Of a DNA stretch of 64,000 bases, positions 48,301 to 61,754 are shown piece after piece. This stretch comes from Paramecium tetraurelia (taxonomy: Eukaryota > Ciliophora > Oligohymenophorea > Peniculida > Parameciidae). Position 1 is the stretch's first letter. Every line of letters begins with the position of its first letter. The stretch spans positions 1-64,000 of the forward strand of contig NW_001798961.1 of assembly GCF_000165425.1 (NCBI RefSeq), in the 5' to 3' direction. The position numbers and the translations under genes are program-made. The notes below the pieces were generated by a model that was not told the origin of the DNA, ran no database searches, and saw only the letters and a list, made by a program, of their open reading frames with translations.

Positions 48301-51300
48301 AAAAGAGTGTTTAAGACTTCCTCTTGTTGGGCATTATACTTTATGATCTTAATACCATCATTCATATGGAACAGCAAGTAATAATTCTCTTCAATGTAAA
48401 ATGGATATATGGAGTAATAATTGGTTGTTAATGTGTTAGTTTAAACCGAAATCTGCTTAATCAAATCATTGTTTTAGTAAATGTATAGAGTGAATATCTC
48501 TTTTTATTGATCAAATAAGGTTTGCTAGGTGTAAAGGATTGTTTATCCATTAGGCAATACATTCAAATCAATGAGATTATTTAAGAACGGATAACTCAGC
48601 AGAACTTGGGGTTCTTGATAATTGACTGGAATTGGTGAGCATTTTCCTTGTACTCTCTAATAGTATCCATCATAACAAATTTCACAAATCTTTGGAATCA
48701 AACATACGAGGCAGTTACTTTCACATTATGGCATACATTATTGATCCTACAGTAAATATTAGTTCAAACATTGTGAACAAGTGTTTTAAGTAGCACATGA
48801 TCTACAATCTCTAGAACAAACGATCTAATCTATTGGAACTATTTTTGGTTCCTTAGATAATCTTTAAATATAGATGTTCTAGTTAACAGAATTGATCGTA
48901 TATTAATTATCATTTTATGAAGGAGCATTACAATAAATGAAATACTGATCAGCATTGATATTTGATAACACATACAATTTTGTTTGATAGGCAACGAATT
49001 ATTATTAGAAGTTGAATCCGAATGGCAGCAATTCAGTCACTTACCAGTTGATATCAATATAAAATTAACGATATAAAGCTAAATCCATGCTTTCAGATAG
49101 AATCAATAATGCCCCATCATTTAAACTGAAGAAATCTATCATTTAGAAGTAAGCATATTTCTAGTATTGGTTAAAAGAGTTGTATGCCACAAAGATTGGA
49201 TTACCAACTGGAGAGAACTGATTGTTGTAAAATTGTACTTTGACTTTCTATGATTCAGATACTTAGATGATACTAGCCAAAGCAAAGTAATGAGAAATGC
49301 TAATCAATTTAAATTGATTAATTTGATCATTATCCCAACCTTACAATTCTTAATCAGACAACAGGACTCCCTCTTGTGAGTAAATGCATACACTATATCT
49401 AAATCCAGTATTTTAATATAGAATAGCTAATTCAGTTGTTGTCACAGCCACTTCCAAACTCTAATACTATTTCTAATTCAATATTTATGTTTAGATAATT
49501 AGATTACTGGCAGAATCATAGAATTGTAAGTTGATTTGATTAATAGACAACCATATAATAACAAATCCACCGTTTTTCAGACTTACTATCTTATTGATGA
49601 AATAACTGTTCAATTAGAAATTCTCTAGATGGAAAATAGTAAACAATTGTTCATTTCCTATAACATCTAGATGATTATTAAATCTTATTCCTTTAATCAT
49701 GGCTTCCTTTTCTGGATTACCTTCAATAAATGTGATGATTGCTGTGTCATCCTCTAACACTGCCACTTATGGACTATGTTATGCACCAAAGACACTTTGA
49801 CTCACTCTAAAATTGTTGCCAACCTTCTGACCCTGATTATTTAACAATTAAGCAAACACTCCCCAACTATCCTCATCTTCATTGTTACTTGACCATGACA
49901 TCAAAATTGAACCATCTTTAAACTTAGCTGCACTTGGCGTAACTTAACTAAATTATGTAAACTCATTGATCTAAATGGCCTTATTTTCGAATTCATTCCA
50001 TATGCAAACTCCATCTATGCCAACATAATACTATGATTTGCATCTCATGCATCTTCCAAAATCACAAATCTCACAGAAAGGGTCACATTTTTTTTAACAT
50101 ATGCTATAAAACGATGTTTCATCCTTATAATAGGTCATTAGATTATATCCATCTTGACATTACGAACAATCTGATGAATCATTGCATTGCAAACAATTCT
50201 AAGGACAAACAACATGTTTGAATGGAGTGAATTCTCCAGTTTTATCTAATAGAGAATATGATAAGGTCCATTGTTATTGATTACTCCAAACACTCCAAAC
50301 CAAACAAACAATTTGATTGTCTAATTCAGTCAACAATGGTAGTGAACTATATTGTCCGTTAATATAATTAGATTTGATCTTGGTTCCCTATCTATCTAAC
50401 ACCACAAACTCGACTATTGATTATTTGTTCTTCTGACTCCAAGCTATAACAATATTTGAATTTGTTGTCACCATGCTGACACTTAAATCTCCTCTGAGAT
50501 AATTATCCAAATTAAATAGGGTCTAAAATTGAGTATTCATGATCCTTAGGTTCCAAGCTTATGTTCCAATTTATTTGAAAAGAATTACAATCTCAGAATC
50601 TAAAGTAAATTCAATCTATTCTATATTTGGTATGTCCAATGGAACCTCACCATAATTTTAACCTAAATAATTCAGTGCAATCATTCTTAATTGTGTCTAA
50701 CTGATAATTATTGTATAGAGGATGTCACCAAAAATGTAAAGGTTATTTATTTTATTGATATTGCAATCTCCATATGTTAGAGGTGTTGGATTATTGAAAT
50801 TGACTTTAGAATCTATTAGTAAATTGGATTAATCATAAAAGTAGAGGGATTGAGTTAAGCATTGCATGTATGCGAAATCAAAATAATAATTATCGTATGA
50901 AGTAACTAGAATAACGTAGCTTGATGAAAAGGCTTTGATAGTGGCAGAGGTAATTTGATATGGAAGTTAATTGGTAAAAAGTAATTTAAATGATTTGAGT
51001 GTCTCAAAGTAGTAATAAACCTAATAACTTTAAGGCTCTAAAACGGTGACTATTATAATATAAATTTGATCTTTGACAATAGCAGCATCCAGAGATAGGA
51101 TCTAGGCGTTTACATTGAAATCAGAAACCAGTAATTCCTTTCCTTAGGCGTTGAATCTTTAAAATCTCACAAAATCATAAGCCTAATATATCAAAGCAAA
51201 TTCATTATTTGAGAATTTTAGCACCTTCTTTCTTATTTCCTAATAAAATTGCTTATCAATAGTATATCTCACTTTTTCATCAATAGTTGGATCTTAAACG

Positions 51301-54300
51301 AGTGCTACACAACGCCCATCAAAACTAAAGAACATTCCATCCTTGCAAACATCACAATTAGAATTCTCACATGATTGGCAACCCTCAATAGTACAGATTT
51401 TCTAGCATAATAAAGTTTGTTCATTCCTATTGTATCCAGGTTTACAGATGTTGCATGTAGATTCCTAGTAGCATAACTCGCAATTTTAAGGACAAACGAT
51501 TTAAATTGCACTTTAAGACTCTCCGAATTAATCAAATCTTGCTAGTCTTATATAGGGTTTGTTAGTATATGTAGTAGGTTCGAATTACTATCCAGAAAAG
51601 AGAATAATTATGTCTGTATTCTAAAGCTAGAATAGCCCATAGATTCCATATTCTAAGGCTTTGATATTAACTTAGATTTCTCTTTTTACTTGTCCATCAA
51701 TACTAAAAGTTGTCAACTATAAACTGCGGATATTTTGTTCATCATAAGAAAAGATCACTAATTCGCTGTTTTGATTGAGAAAAATTTAAAGAGGTAGTGA
51801 CATTTATTAAATTATAGGGCTAGATTTAATTAATTATGCCTTGTCTATGATATTTATTTAAGATTTTGTCAGCACTATGAATTATTTTTAATCATTAATA
51901 GTCATTTTTATGTATTGTGCATCATTTATTTGAATATCCTTGATAAACCTTAGTTATTTATCATAAACTTTTATCACAGTGCATGATTAATAATTAACGT
52001 TGCACTACCATTCTACATAGCCATAGAGAATATACTCTCCGTTGGATATAAATTCAAATTAGTCATTGGTTGGGATTGCAACATTTCCTATCAATTAACT
52101 AAGATCAGATGTATAAACACTAAATAGTACAGTGCGCTCTACTTTTACAGCAACTCCAATTAAAGTATTTTATAGATTTTTCAGAATAAATGTTGAAGAA
52201 GAATACGAATTACCATTCAAATATGTTATTCTTCTATCCCCAATTCTGTTGAATTGGTCGTCAAATTATTCAACTACGTAATACAAATAGTAATTCTAGT
52301 ATTAACTACCTACAATATAAGCATAGGTCAAAACATCTTTATCATCAATCATCACTTAAAAATGAAGAATGGTTTGATCAAAAGGAACCTGAGGGTCTTG
52401 AGTTATTTCAGTAATCATCTAATTATCCTTAAGTAATGTGCCGTCTGAACTGACGACTCTAATTCCAATAGATTTGTCTGTATTTTTTTGAGTCACAATT
52501 ACAGTACCATTTTTATAACTTGCCACCTTATAACTGTCATATGAATATAAATTGATCAATAGAAAATCTATTTCCACATTTTATTTTATTTCATTGCATT
52601 AATTGTATCTGTTCCTATAAAATCCATCCAAACAATTTTAACAATCAGTTTTATAGTTTTTGCACTACGCTTACTTAATAATGCAATTTCCCAATTAATT
52701 TAGTATATATTTATCTTCATCGTAGCACTTTATGCATTTACCTAGGTTTGTGCACTCTTAGCATCCATTTGAGCATCTGTATTAACTAAAATCTAAGATC
52801 TCACCTATTTAATTTAACTTAATAGCAGAAATGGCATTTGATTTAGCTTAGAAATTATAAGAAATCCATCCAATCACAATATCTTAATTTGACAATTAAA
52901 TTATTTGCAAATAGTTATCTACTCCTTGTTTAACAAAACTATCTGAATTCAGCTATTATGGATTAGTAATTTTCTTATAGTCTTCTTTGGATATTAAAAC
53001 AGTTTTGTAAATTGTATTAGCTGTCATGTCTCCTTTGTAAGAACCTTCTCTCCAAATAACTGCAATTGAATCACTCAACATATGGGTCTTTAGATCAAGC
53101 TTATAAAATTCTGAACTAGTCGACAATTTCTTGGGTTCAAATAAATTGTTGTTATTGGCCTTTACCACATAAAACACTTCATATTTAGAATAACTAATCT
53201 CAGTCCACACTTCAAGGAATGACCCATCTTCCAATTCCATTAACTTGAATTCTACCTAAGTGTTGTCATTCTTCTTAGTAATAGTTTTTACTAGATTGCC
53301 AAAGAAATCATAGATCTTGTAAATGTATCTTATTTCTGATTTTTGAACATTTTCAATGCATATTTTAATGTAATTGCCTACAATTTAAACATCAATTGAT
53401 TGTGAAGATGATTATTATTCCATTTAAAGAACTAATATTGATTATTATTGAAATGAGATATCAATGCCTCCATTTTGGCCAGTAATCTTGATAAACTTCA
53501 TATATAACTATGTGGAGGTTTTTTAATCTTATTATACTTAATAGATCATTGCTATTTTATTATTTCCCAGGTGTTTCAAAATTAAAAACTAAACAGTTGA
53601 AGTTGATAATTAGTTTATCTATTACATTCTTTGAATAAGTAGTGTTTCTTTTTCATCATAAACCTTAAGTTGTATTTCTTATTCCCTGAAATTCTAATAA
53701 ACAATTATAAAGTAATTATTTTCGATCTCACATGCATCAAATACTACCATTTAAAGTCTCCCTACATCTTAATTTTATTTTGCTACATAATATTATTTGC
53801 CATATTGATCAAACTTTTAGAACATCAATTTATCCTACTCCTACCAGATGAATAACATGTCACTATTTGTAAATTTGACAATAGCAAACTTGGAAGTGAT
53901 ATCTTTTACGAATTCAACATTGAGTTATTTTAATTTACTTACTTAGAAACAGATGTTTTGAGTCAACTAATATTCTGCTTCACAAGTTTGGCAAACCAAT
54001 TCCACACTATTTGCTAAATATGCTGTACAATGAGGAATTGATGAAACACAGGCTTTATTGTTAAGAACATAATCCTTCTGACAGACTTAACAAACATCAC
54101 TTTCATTGCATTATAAGCAATTCTAGGGGCAAACAACAGTATCCATAGGTAATTAAAGTCCTTCACTGTTATATCTCTTCATGTATAAATCATCCTAAAA
54201 GCTGGCTTCTTATAACAAACTCAGAGTCCATGAAACCAGGAATTCACCTTATGGCAACTATGTTAATTAAGGATGATGGGGATATAGATTCCATTCATTG

Positions 54301-57300
54301 TAAACATCTATGATCTGGGTAATTTAAAATCCATCTAGATTAAATAGTTACATTTTAAGATTTCTTAAATCACTCATCATTGCATGTCTATTTTCAAAGA
54401 TGATGGCAAATCCTTTGAGTGTAGCCAGAACATCAGGATTATTCAAGTTATGGTCTGGAATTATGATCTAATTACTAAATTCCCAGGTGTTCAAGTCGTT
54501 AGTGTATTTTCTATACATAATGCTTTGACTCATGAAATCATTGCTATTAATAAAGGTTTCTCTCCATGCAATAATGAATTTATTATCACTTAGAACACCT
54601 ATTGTAGGAGCTTGACCATTTTCTGATAGGATCTATTAACTAATATAAACATAATTAAGACTAAATTTGCTTGCTATGATTCCAAAATCTGATTGCCATA
54701 CAATTACAATTATTTGATCATTTGATGCAACAACAGGTTCAGAATTTATGATAGATTCTTATTTGTTCAAGACAAAGAAACCTTATTATTTATCTTGTAA
54801 ATCATAAAAGACTACATGAAGTTTCTCTACAATTCTATTTGATTCCACATAATTTTGGGTCCACACAATTACGTATCCATTCACTATAGATTATATCATA
54901 ATTGGTGTATCAAATCGTTATGCATGCTTTAATTAAACATTTTCCTTGACTATGATTTCATCGCCAACTCTAACAAAGTCTTTTGTAAATCTTTGAAGTT
55001 TGATCTTAGCTTACACTTATAAATCTCCTTCAATCCAAACTGCACAAAACTAGTCATTGTCTAAAGCCTAAACATCAGGATAGATTTGAATTCCCGCAAA
55101 TGATAAGCTAATTCTCTTCTCTTCCAATATTTTCTTACCATGTGCATTGAACATAGACATAAACACACCTGTTCCTTGATTTTCATAGTATTGTCTATAC
55201 CAAACAGTTACATAGTCACCATTCTTAAATGTGGTAATCCTTTATTTACTCTACAAGACATAAGCATTCATTTTCATTTCTTTGTATCTCTAATCGTCTA
55301 ATTAGCATACATGATCACTAGTCAATTTGTATCCTAAATCGCATACTTCACAGATTCCGTCGGTGCCATCAATACAATGCTAAGGCAAATCTAATTCACA
55401 TTCATTTTCAAACAAATAATATCCCTATCTACACAATACACATTCCTATTTAATATTCCTTTAGAAGCAATTACTTACAGGTGATGATGATTGTTAGGCT
55501 TCTAAATAGAATAATTACTATGATGAACCAACAAAACCTGAAAAGATTACAATTAATGAGTTTGGCTATTTATAAATCCTGTAGCCATAATCAAATGTAT
55601 ATTATGATAAAGCATTTCCAATCGCAAAATCCTCAAGTTGTAGATTTTAGTAAGAATAGTCAATGTTTAAGAATTTATATCTAATTCTATACTAACCACT
55701 AAATTCTTAATAGACAAACGATAAGAAATATCCATAGTAATTTTATGAATTAGAAGCAGCCAATTGAGTAATTTGCTAAACACTTTTTAACAGATTGGTA
55801 TAAGAACCTCTAGCGTTTAAATTTTGATCAAACCATTAATAATATAAGTAGTTATACGATATATAAAGACTGATTTCTTCCTGTTCAACCCAATTAATGA
55901 CACTACCATAATAATATGAATTTGCAACAGCCAACGATGTGATTGGTCTTTTAGATGTATAAAGTACTTTATAAGTGTTCGTAGAACCATCCACTGTCAG
56001 TGAATTTATTATCAAATTATTTTTAACGTATATTATCTAATAATAACCACTCTAAATTATTAAAGTAGCAAATGAGGAAGCATCATTTTCATTTTAGTTT
56101 ATGTTAGACTTAAGTGAAAAACCATTAGTCATACTGTATTCCCCTACCATTGTTTAGCTCATATCATTTAAATCTAATTCTGTCCATAATAATAGCATAT
56201 TGTTGTTATACTTTTGTATTTGCAAATTAAATTTACTAACTTTCACCTTCATTATTCTCAATTCATATGGGTTGGAAAGAACTTACAAATCTTTTTAGAA
56301 TAATTGTAACATGAGTCTGCATTAGATTTAACAATTTCCACTCAACCAAATTAAGGCAATTTGATTCTCTTCATATAAATACAAATAATGATAAGCAATT
56401 TCCTGATCTTGACTTAAGAGATTTTAATCTTATAATAAACTAGTCTGAGTTTGATACTTTATGTTGATATTTATCTTGTATTGTGAATTTTCATATTTTT
56501 GATATGAATAAATTGTGGTTTCGTCTGAAAAGGTTATTATTGATGGTAAACCATAACAGGAGTCCTTACATATTGGGGTTTCCAATTGAAGGTCTGAAAG
56601 ACTTCTGCATTTCTGATCAATGAATTTTGAGTTACCATTACAATAATCACAGGTATAGGGTTGTTTACAAGAAAAACAATTTTCAGCACATATTGGCTCA
56701 CATTTCTTAGTTTATTCATTCTATTGATAATCAGAAGCACACTGAGTACAAATTAAATTACTATCGCAAATCTCACAATTAGTATTGCATGTCTATTCAA
56801 CAAAAGGAATAGTGTTCAATTCGGAGTTAAGTCGAACTTTGAATATTCTATTATTAGTGAAGGATGACCAAGTTAAATAAAGCAAATCGTCATATGATGA
56901 AGTTGATAATCCTTAAATAATCAGTTCGTTGTGATATAATGATCTTGATGTTAATTGTTCTCCATTTAATGAGTATTTTATGACCTATATATTCATATTA
57001 CTAGTAGTTGTTGATTGCTCCGTGTAAATGAAATAAATGAACTTAGGCTATAATACTATTTAAAAGTTATTTAATTATTTTTAGGACTCAATTGTGTGTT
57101 CTTATTATAATTCTTGATTTTAATTGTAAAATTTCACTTTGACTAAATTTGAATTCACTTTCTCATAGGACACAATCCAAATAAAAAAGTCATTAAAGTA
57201 ATATTCAAATTTCTCTTATGTATCCAACCAAAAATAGTCCAACACCTCATTTACATACATTACCTTGAAAGTTTCTATGTTATCTTCGGTGTAAAGATAT

Positions 57301-60300
57301 GATGCAGTTAGTTTTTACAATTCTAAGTTTTTCATAATTTATATGTTTCTAACTTTTTATTATTTATCTATTCTAGTTAAATAACGGCCTTAGGTTTTGG
57401 AAAGTTGGGGATTTCCAGATTGACTCATAGAATATTAGTCATATTTTAAAACAATATATTCTCCTTCCCAATAACTATAATGATAATAACTGTACAAAAT
57501 ATGGATTTTGTTATCATCAGTTGAAATGAAATCTAAAATATCCTCATTACCATATAATTCCCCTTATGTTGAAAAGCTATTAATGGAAATATATTCGTTG
57601 TTTAAGATAACAAATTATCCAACATTTTGTTAATTTTGGTTTCTCATTATGTATTAGATTACAATCTAATCATTAACCTTAAGAACTTTAGGACGATTGA
57701 ATAAGACAATATCTTAATCACTTGAAATCCTAATTTCTCCAGATTTTGATTATCCTTATCTATTTTAAGCTTCAAAAACAATATCGTACCTTGAACTATT
57801 TTTCTTTAATGAAACCTATAGAATTTAATCATCATATGAAGCAATATAAGTTAGAATTAAATTATCCTAATAATAGATATCTTATTCCTATGTTTGATCG
57901 CATAGTAAGTTTTCATTCAAATAGAACCCATTAGAACATTACAAGCATTAGTTTTCAGTTTCGCATAGTTCACAGTTGTTTTCACAAGTCAAAACACATT
58001 TTCCATTTTACAATTGATATTTTGTATTTTTGCACTCTAAACATATTCCCTGATCTGTGCAAGAATTACAACTTTATGTACATACCAATTCCTTAAAATT
58101 AGTCAATTGTGCTGTCTATAAATTCACAATTTAAGTAAAAACTTGACTTACAGGATTTTGGAGTTCTACATTAGAAAAACCTATCCAAGCTAGAACAGCA
58201 TATGATTATCCAAATCTTGAGGATGAAACCTTTTTGATGTTTCTGCTGGATTAAGTGGCCTACAATACTTGAAGTGGATTAGTTGAAGTGAAATTTATGT
58301 AGATTTATTTATTGAGATATTCATCATAATCAAATTTGATGATTGCTGAATCATAGCTATTCAACAATTTATTATCAAATGTTAAACCTGTTGTAGTTAT
58401 AAAAGTTAATTAAACTTACTCTATTTTATATTAATAAAGATAATTTTGATTGGTAAAGTTGAAATATAGACTATTCTAGCTGACTTAAATATCGAAACTT
58501 CTGATGATATAGATATCTTAATAAACAGTCTAACTGCTATATACTCCTTAATCATCTATTTTTAGAAAAGAAAGTGAATAGTATTATTGATTATTGTCAT
58601 TTACTTTTTAAACCACATAAAAATAGTAGACATCTGAGTTTTTAAGTTGAGCAATCCTTATCGAAATCAATTTTTATTATTGGATATCAATAGTTTTTTA
58701 CTATAGAACCTACATTGTTTCAAAATCATATTGATAATCTATTATTTGAACGATGGAATCTACAGTAAGCCAGTTGATTATGACGCGGAATTATTACATG
58801 TCATCTACAGAGAAGATATCAAAATCAATTATTTCATTTGGTTGTTGTTCAATTTGAATTTATTTGATTAGGGCTCCTTAGCTATTAAGCCTTTTCAAAA
58901 CAAGTTTTGTTTGTTTGTTATTTTCAATTAAGCTATACAATATTAGAATTTCATTATCCTTTACTGAGACTTTAATTTGTCCTTTTTGCTGTTATTCATC
59001 GCTTATCCTTAATTCATTAATTATATTTTAAGGAGTGACGCAAAGGTTTTCAGGTGTGTATTAAAATCCAGTTTTACATTTTATGCAATAAGAAGGTTCG
59101 CTGCAGGTATCGCAATTGTCAGGACATTTTGGAACACACTCGTTTTTCACACTTACAAAGGTGTATCCATCTTAACAGGTTAAGCATTTAAATTGTGGAT
59201 CACATAATTTGCAATTTGGTTTACATTCATTTTGTTTAACATTCATGTCTATCTTTATAGTACTCAACTCATATATATAGTTATTATAACTCAACCATTT
59301 AATTGAGAATCTATTAAAACCTAGTTAATCTATTCTTTGATGGTATGTTTAGGTCCAAAAATATGGTTTTATTATTTTTCTATTCTATTTTATATTAAAG
59401 CTGTTGTTTGATAAATCATACTAAGTGTAACATAGAGAATCATATCCCTATGAAAATAAAAATAAATCATATTCTTATTGAAACAGTGATTTTCTTAATT
59501 AATAATTCTCGCAAGAATTAGGTCCTGAATTGGTTATTTTATTAAGTTTCCAATTAAAATCTCGGTCAAAAAGAGTAAATGCAAAGTCCATATCGTATTA
59601 GCAAATGATAAATTCACCATTAGGTAAAGCAACAATATTAATAGTTCCATAATCTTCATTAAAATAATAGTTTGTGGGGAGTGATATTACATTAGAAATC
59701 TAATCATCTTCAATTTTTGTTATACTAATAACTTATTTAAAGAGTTGTACTATTCCAATAGTTCCTAAGAGATTTTGGGCTATAGCTATATCATAACTAT
59801 CTGGAAAAGTCAGAGCTTGAGATGGTTTATCTGATTTAGCATCATATTTAATGTAGTTCCATTAATATTGATTCACTGTTTAACCAATAGATTTCCAAAT
59901 TATAGAGAAAGCAGTATTGTTTAATGGAGTAAGATCAATATATTTCTTTTTTGTATCAAATTTAGCAGCCTCTAAGGAATCTCCGAATGAGTACTCAACC
60001 TATTGTTCTACTAAGTTTAGGTCGTATTTCTTCAAGCCTAATTTAACAATACTTAAATTTTGACTGACATAGACAACATAAATGAAGTTATTAATAAGAA
60101 TTATTTAAGGTTGATAATTTTCCAAATTAGAGTTCCCAACTTGTACTTTTTTGATTAATTCATTTTTATAAATGTCTAAGAGGCCTAATTCAATTTAATA
60201 TTTAGATTCATAAGTTCTAAAATGTTTAGTAAATATAAGTGTTTGTTCGTCTAAAGAAATAGTCTTTGTGCTCCAGTCGAGTGAAACATCTTAAATTTTT

Positions 60301-60377
60301 ATTTAATATAGCTCCACTTCGTTTGTATCAGCACCTAGAGCGTAAAATAAAAGGGTAGTTAACAGAGTAAAAATCAT
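45348..60377 (-). CDS. Giant modular type I membrane protein, intronless (5,009 aa)
   Basis: A single minus-strand frame of 15,030 bases runs from ATG 60375-60377 to TGA 45348-45350. All regions I translated (both ends and several internal points) keep the same frame. The N-terminus MIFTLLTTLLFYALG is a signal peptide. Near residues 4939-4965 the segment FTIMTIVIIILAAAFISV is a transmembrane helix, followed by a tail of about 45 residues. Eleven Cys-rich clusters with CxxC pairs (growth-factor-receptor type, e.g. CPDNCDTC) lie near residues 416, 796, 1232, 1662, 2106, 2566, 2982, 3416, 3879, 4359 and 4876. Between them are beta-rich stretches containing motifs like DGSYILMWYQNGD and VKVGDPMKV, similar to W/DG beta repeats of large adhesins. 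A surface coat or adhesion role is inferred. Confidence 0.88.
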
Positions 60378-61087
60378 GTCTAAAAAATCTTTTAAAAAAA
60401 ATAGTTAAAGAAATTAATAAATCCCCAGAAATTATTATCCCTTTTTAAATGTAGACTGAGAGTATCTACTAATTATAGAATAAATTTAATTCTAATATGT
60501 TGTGGCTTTTTTTAACACAAACACAAACGATGCAAAAGTATAAATTTATATTAACAATAATCATTCATAATCTCACATGAGGGACAAGAAGATGACATTA
60601 AAATAATATATAATATAAGTCTCTTATTGTAGTATTGTTGTGGCCAAAAGTTGGCACTGCTTTTTAATCAATAAATATTAATGTAGAATTGTTTTTTAAT
60701 ATCAAATTCAAATAAAATTATGTGAAAAATAAAGGCAAAGTATAAAAGTCACCACTACCTTGAAGTATTCTAACCATACGTAGCTGTGAAGAGATTTTCA
60801 GAAAGATTGAAAATTATTTAAAAAGGAATAAAATTATGTAACAGAAATAATTAAATCATTTTTGGGGAGGAGAGGAGTAGGTAATCTAATTAACGATTAC
60901 TCTATCTGTTTGAATAATTAGAAAAAAGTGTTCGGTTAGATTATTAATAGATCGTAGACATATTAATAATAATGACTTTTATTAATTCTTACAGTTGGTT
61001 TAATATAATTTAAATAATAAAACAAAAAGGATGAACATTTTTAATATTGAATGAAGCAGAGTTTGGGGAAGTGAATTTGAAAAATAA
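60378..61087. other. Intergenic, nothing recognised
   Basis: AT-rich 710-base spacer upstream of the giant gene start. It should contain that gene's promoter and the 3' end of the IQ-motif gene. A G-rich run at 60860-60880 (ggggaggagagga) is the only compositional oddity. No frame or RNA gene is supported. Confidence 0.45.
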
Positions 61088-61525
61088 TCAACGATAAAAA
61101 AGATTCACATAGGATTTTGAATGTTTTTTAGTTTTTCTTGCCTTTTCTTGCTTCTTTCTCCACCATCTTTGAATTCTAATAGCACATTATCTCTCCTGAA
61201 GGGTAAAAACGGAATTATCGATTTTTAATAAGAGATTTCGATTTTATAAATTATAAGTAAACATAGGCCTGTTGTTTCCACAAACTTGATATTATTATTT
61301 ATTAATCCAATAATTGGATGCACTATTCATCAATCCACCAAACTCTGAAATAGGCTTAAATAGATGTTAACAAATTGATACCATCATACAAGCTGTTCTT
61401 CGATAAGAACCTTGGCTTCTAGTTTCTTCTAGGTGTTGATAAAAGGCAAACTCTGCTAAATCTGCCTCACTTTTTGTAGTTTTGTCTCTCTCCCGAGAAC
61501 AAAGAGCCCCGCATGCAAGACCCAT
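61088..61525 (-). CDS. Small IQ-motif protein with MGxxC N-terminus (145 aa)
   Basis: The frame is open for 145 codons with no intron required. It begins MGLACGALCS, which fits an N-myristoylation glycine followed by Cys residues that could be palmitoylated, so membrane anchoring is plausible. Near the C-terminus AIRIQRWWRKKQEKARK matches an IQ motif (IQ-x3-R-x4-R-like), a calmodulin-binding site. The middle (NSASNYWINKQ) is unremarkable. One or two 21-37-base stretches could be introns that preserve frame. A membrane-tethered calmodulin or centrin partner is a reasonable inference, not shown. Confidence 0.6.
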
Positions 61526-61574
61526 TATTAAATTAAAATATATATATTTATTAAATATGCTTGGTTTGATTTAT

Positions 61575-61704
61575 TCGGAGTGATAGTCATAATGTTATTT
61601 ACTCGAATTTTAAAACACAAAGAGTTAAATATAATTGTATTTAAAATCTGTTTTATATATATTAGTCGATTAGAAAATTAACTAGTTTGCACTAGAACTA
61701 ATGA
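61575..61704 (+). pseudogene. Decayed 3' end of a GRD-Y gene copy
   Basis: Immediately upstream of the MRC1-like gene, this segment aligns with the last about 130 bases of the intact GRD-Y gene (minus strand, 6011-6140). Shared runs include gtgatagt, atgttat and cgattagaaaattaactag-type sequence, ending at an equivalent TGA (61702-61704) after I-R-K-L-T-S-L-H. The upstream part of the gene is not recognisable. Gene order and orientation relative to the MRC1-like gene match the other copy. Confidence 0.7.
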
Positions 61705-61754
61705 TTATTTATAATACAATTTAGAGTAATAATTAAATAAAGATATTTACACCA

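Noticed and set aside
51305-51535. 76-codon minus-strand ORF rich in R and L
   Set aside because: It is out of frame with the giant gene. The true frame gives a Cys-rich cluster with NCDVCKDG at the same place.
45348-60377. Tandem genes rather than one giant gene
   Set aside because: No in-frame TGA or internal signal peptide was seen. The reading frame is the same at all tested points, and only one transmembrane helix exists, at the very end.
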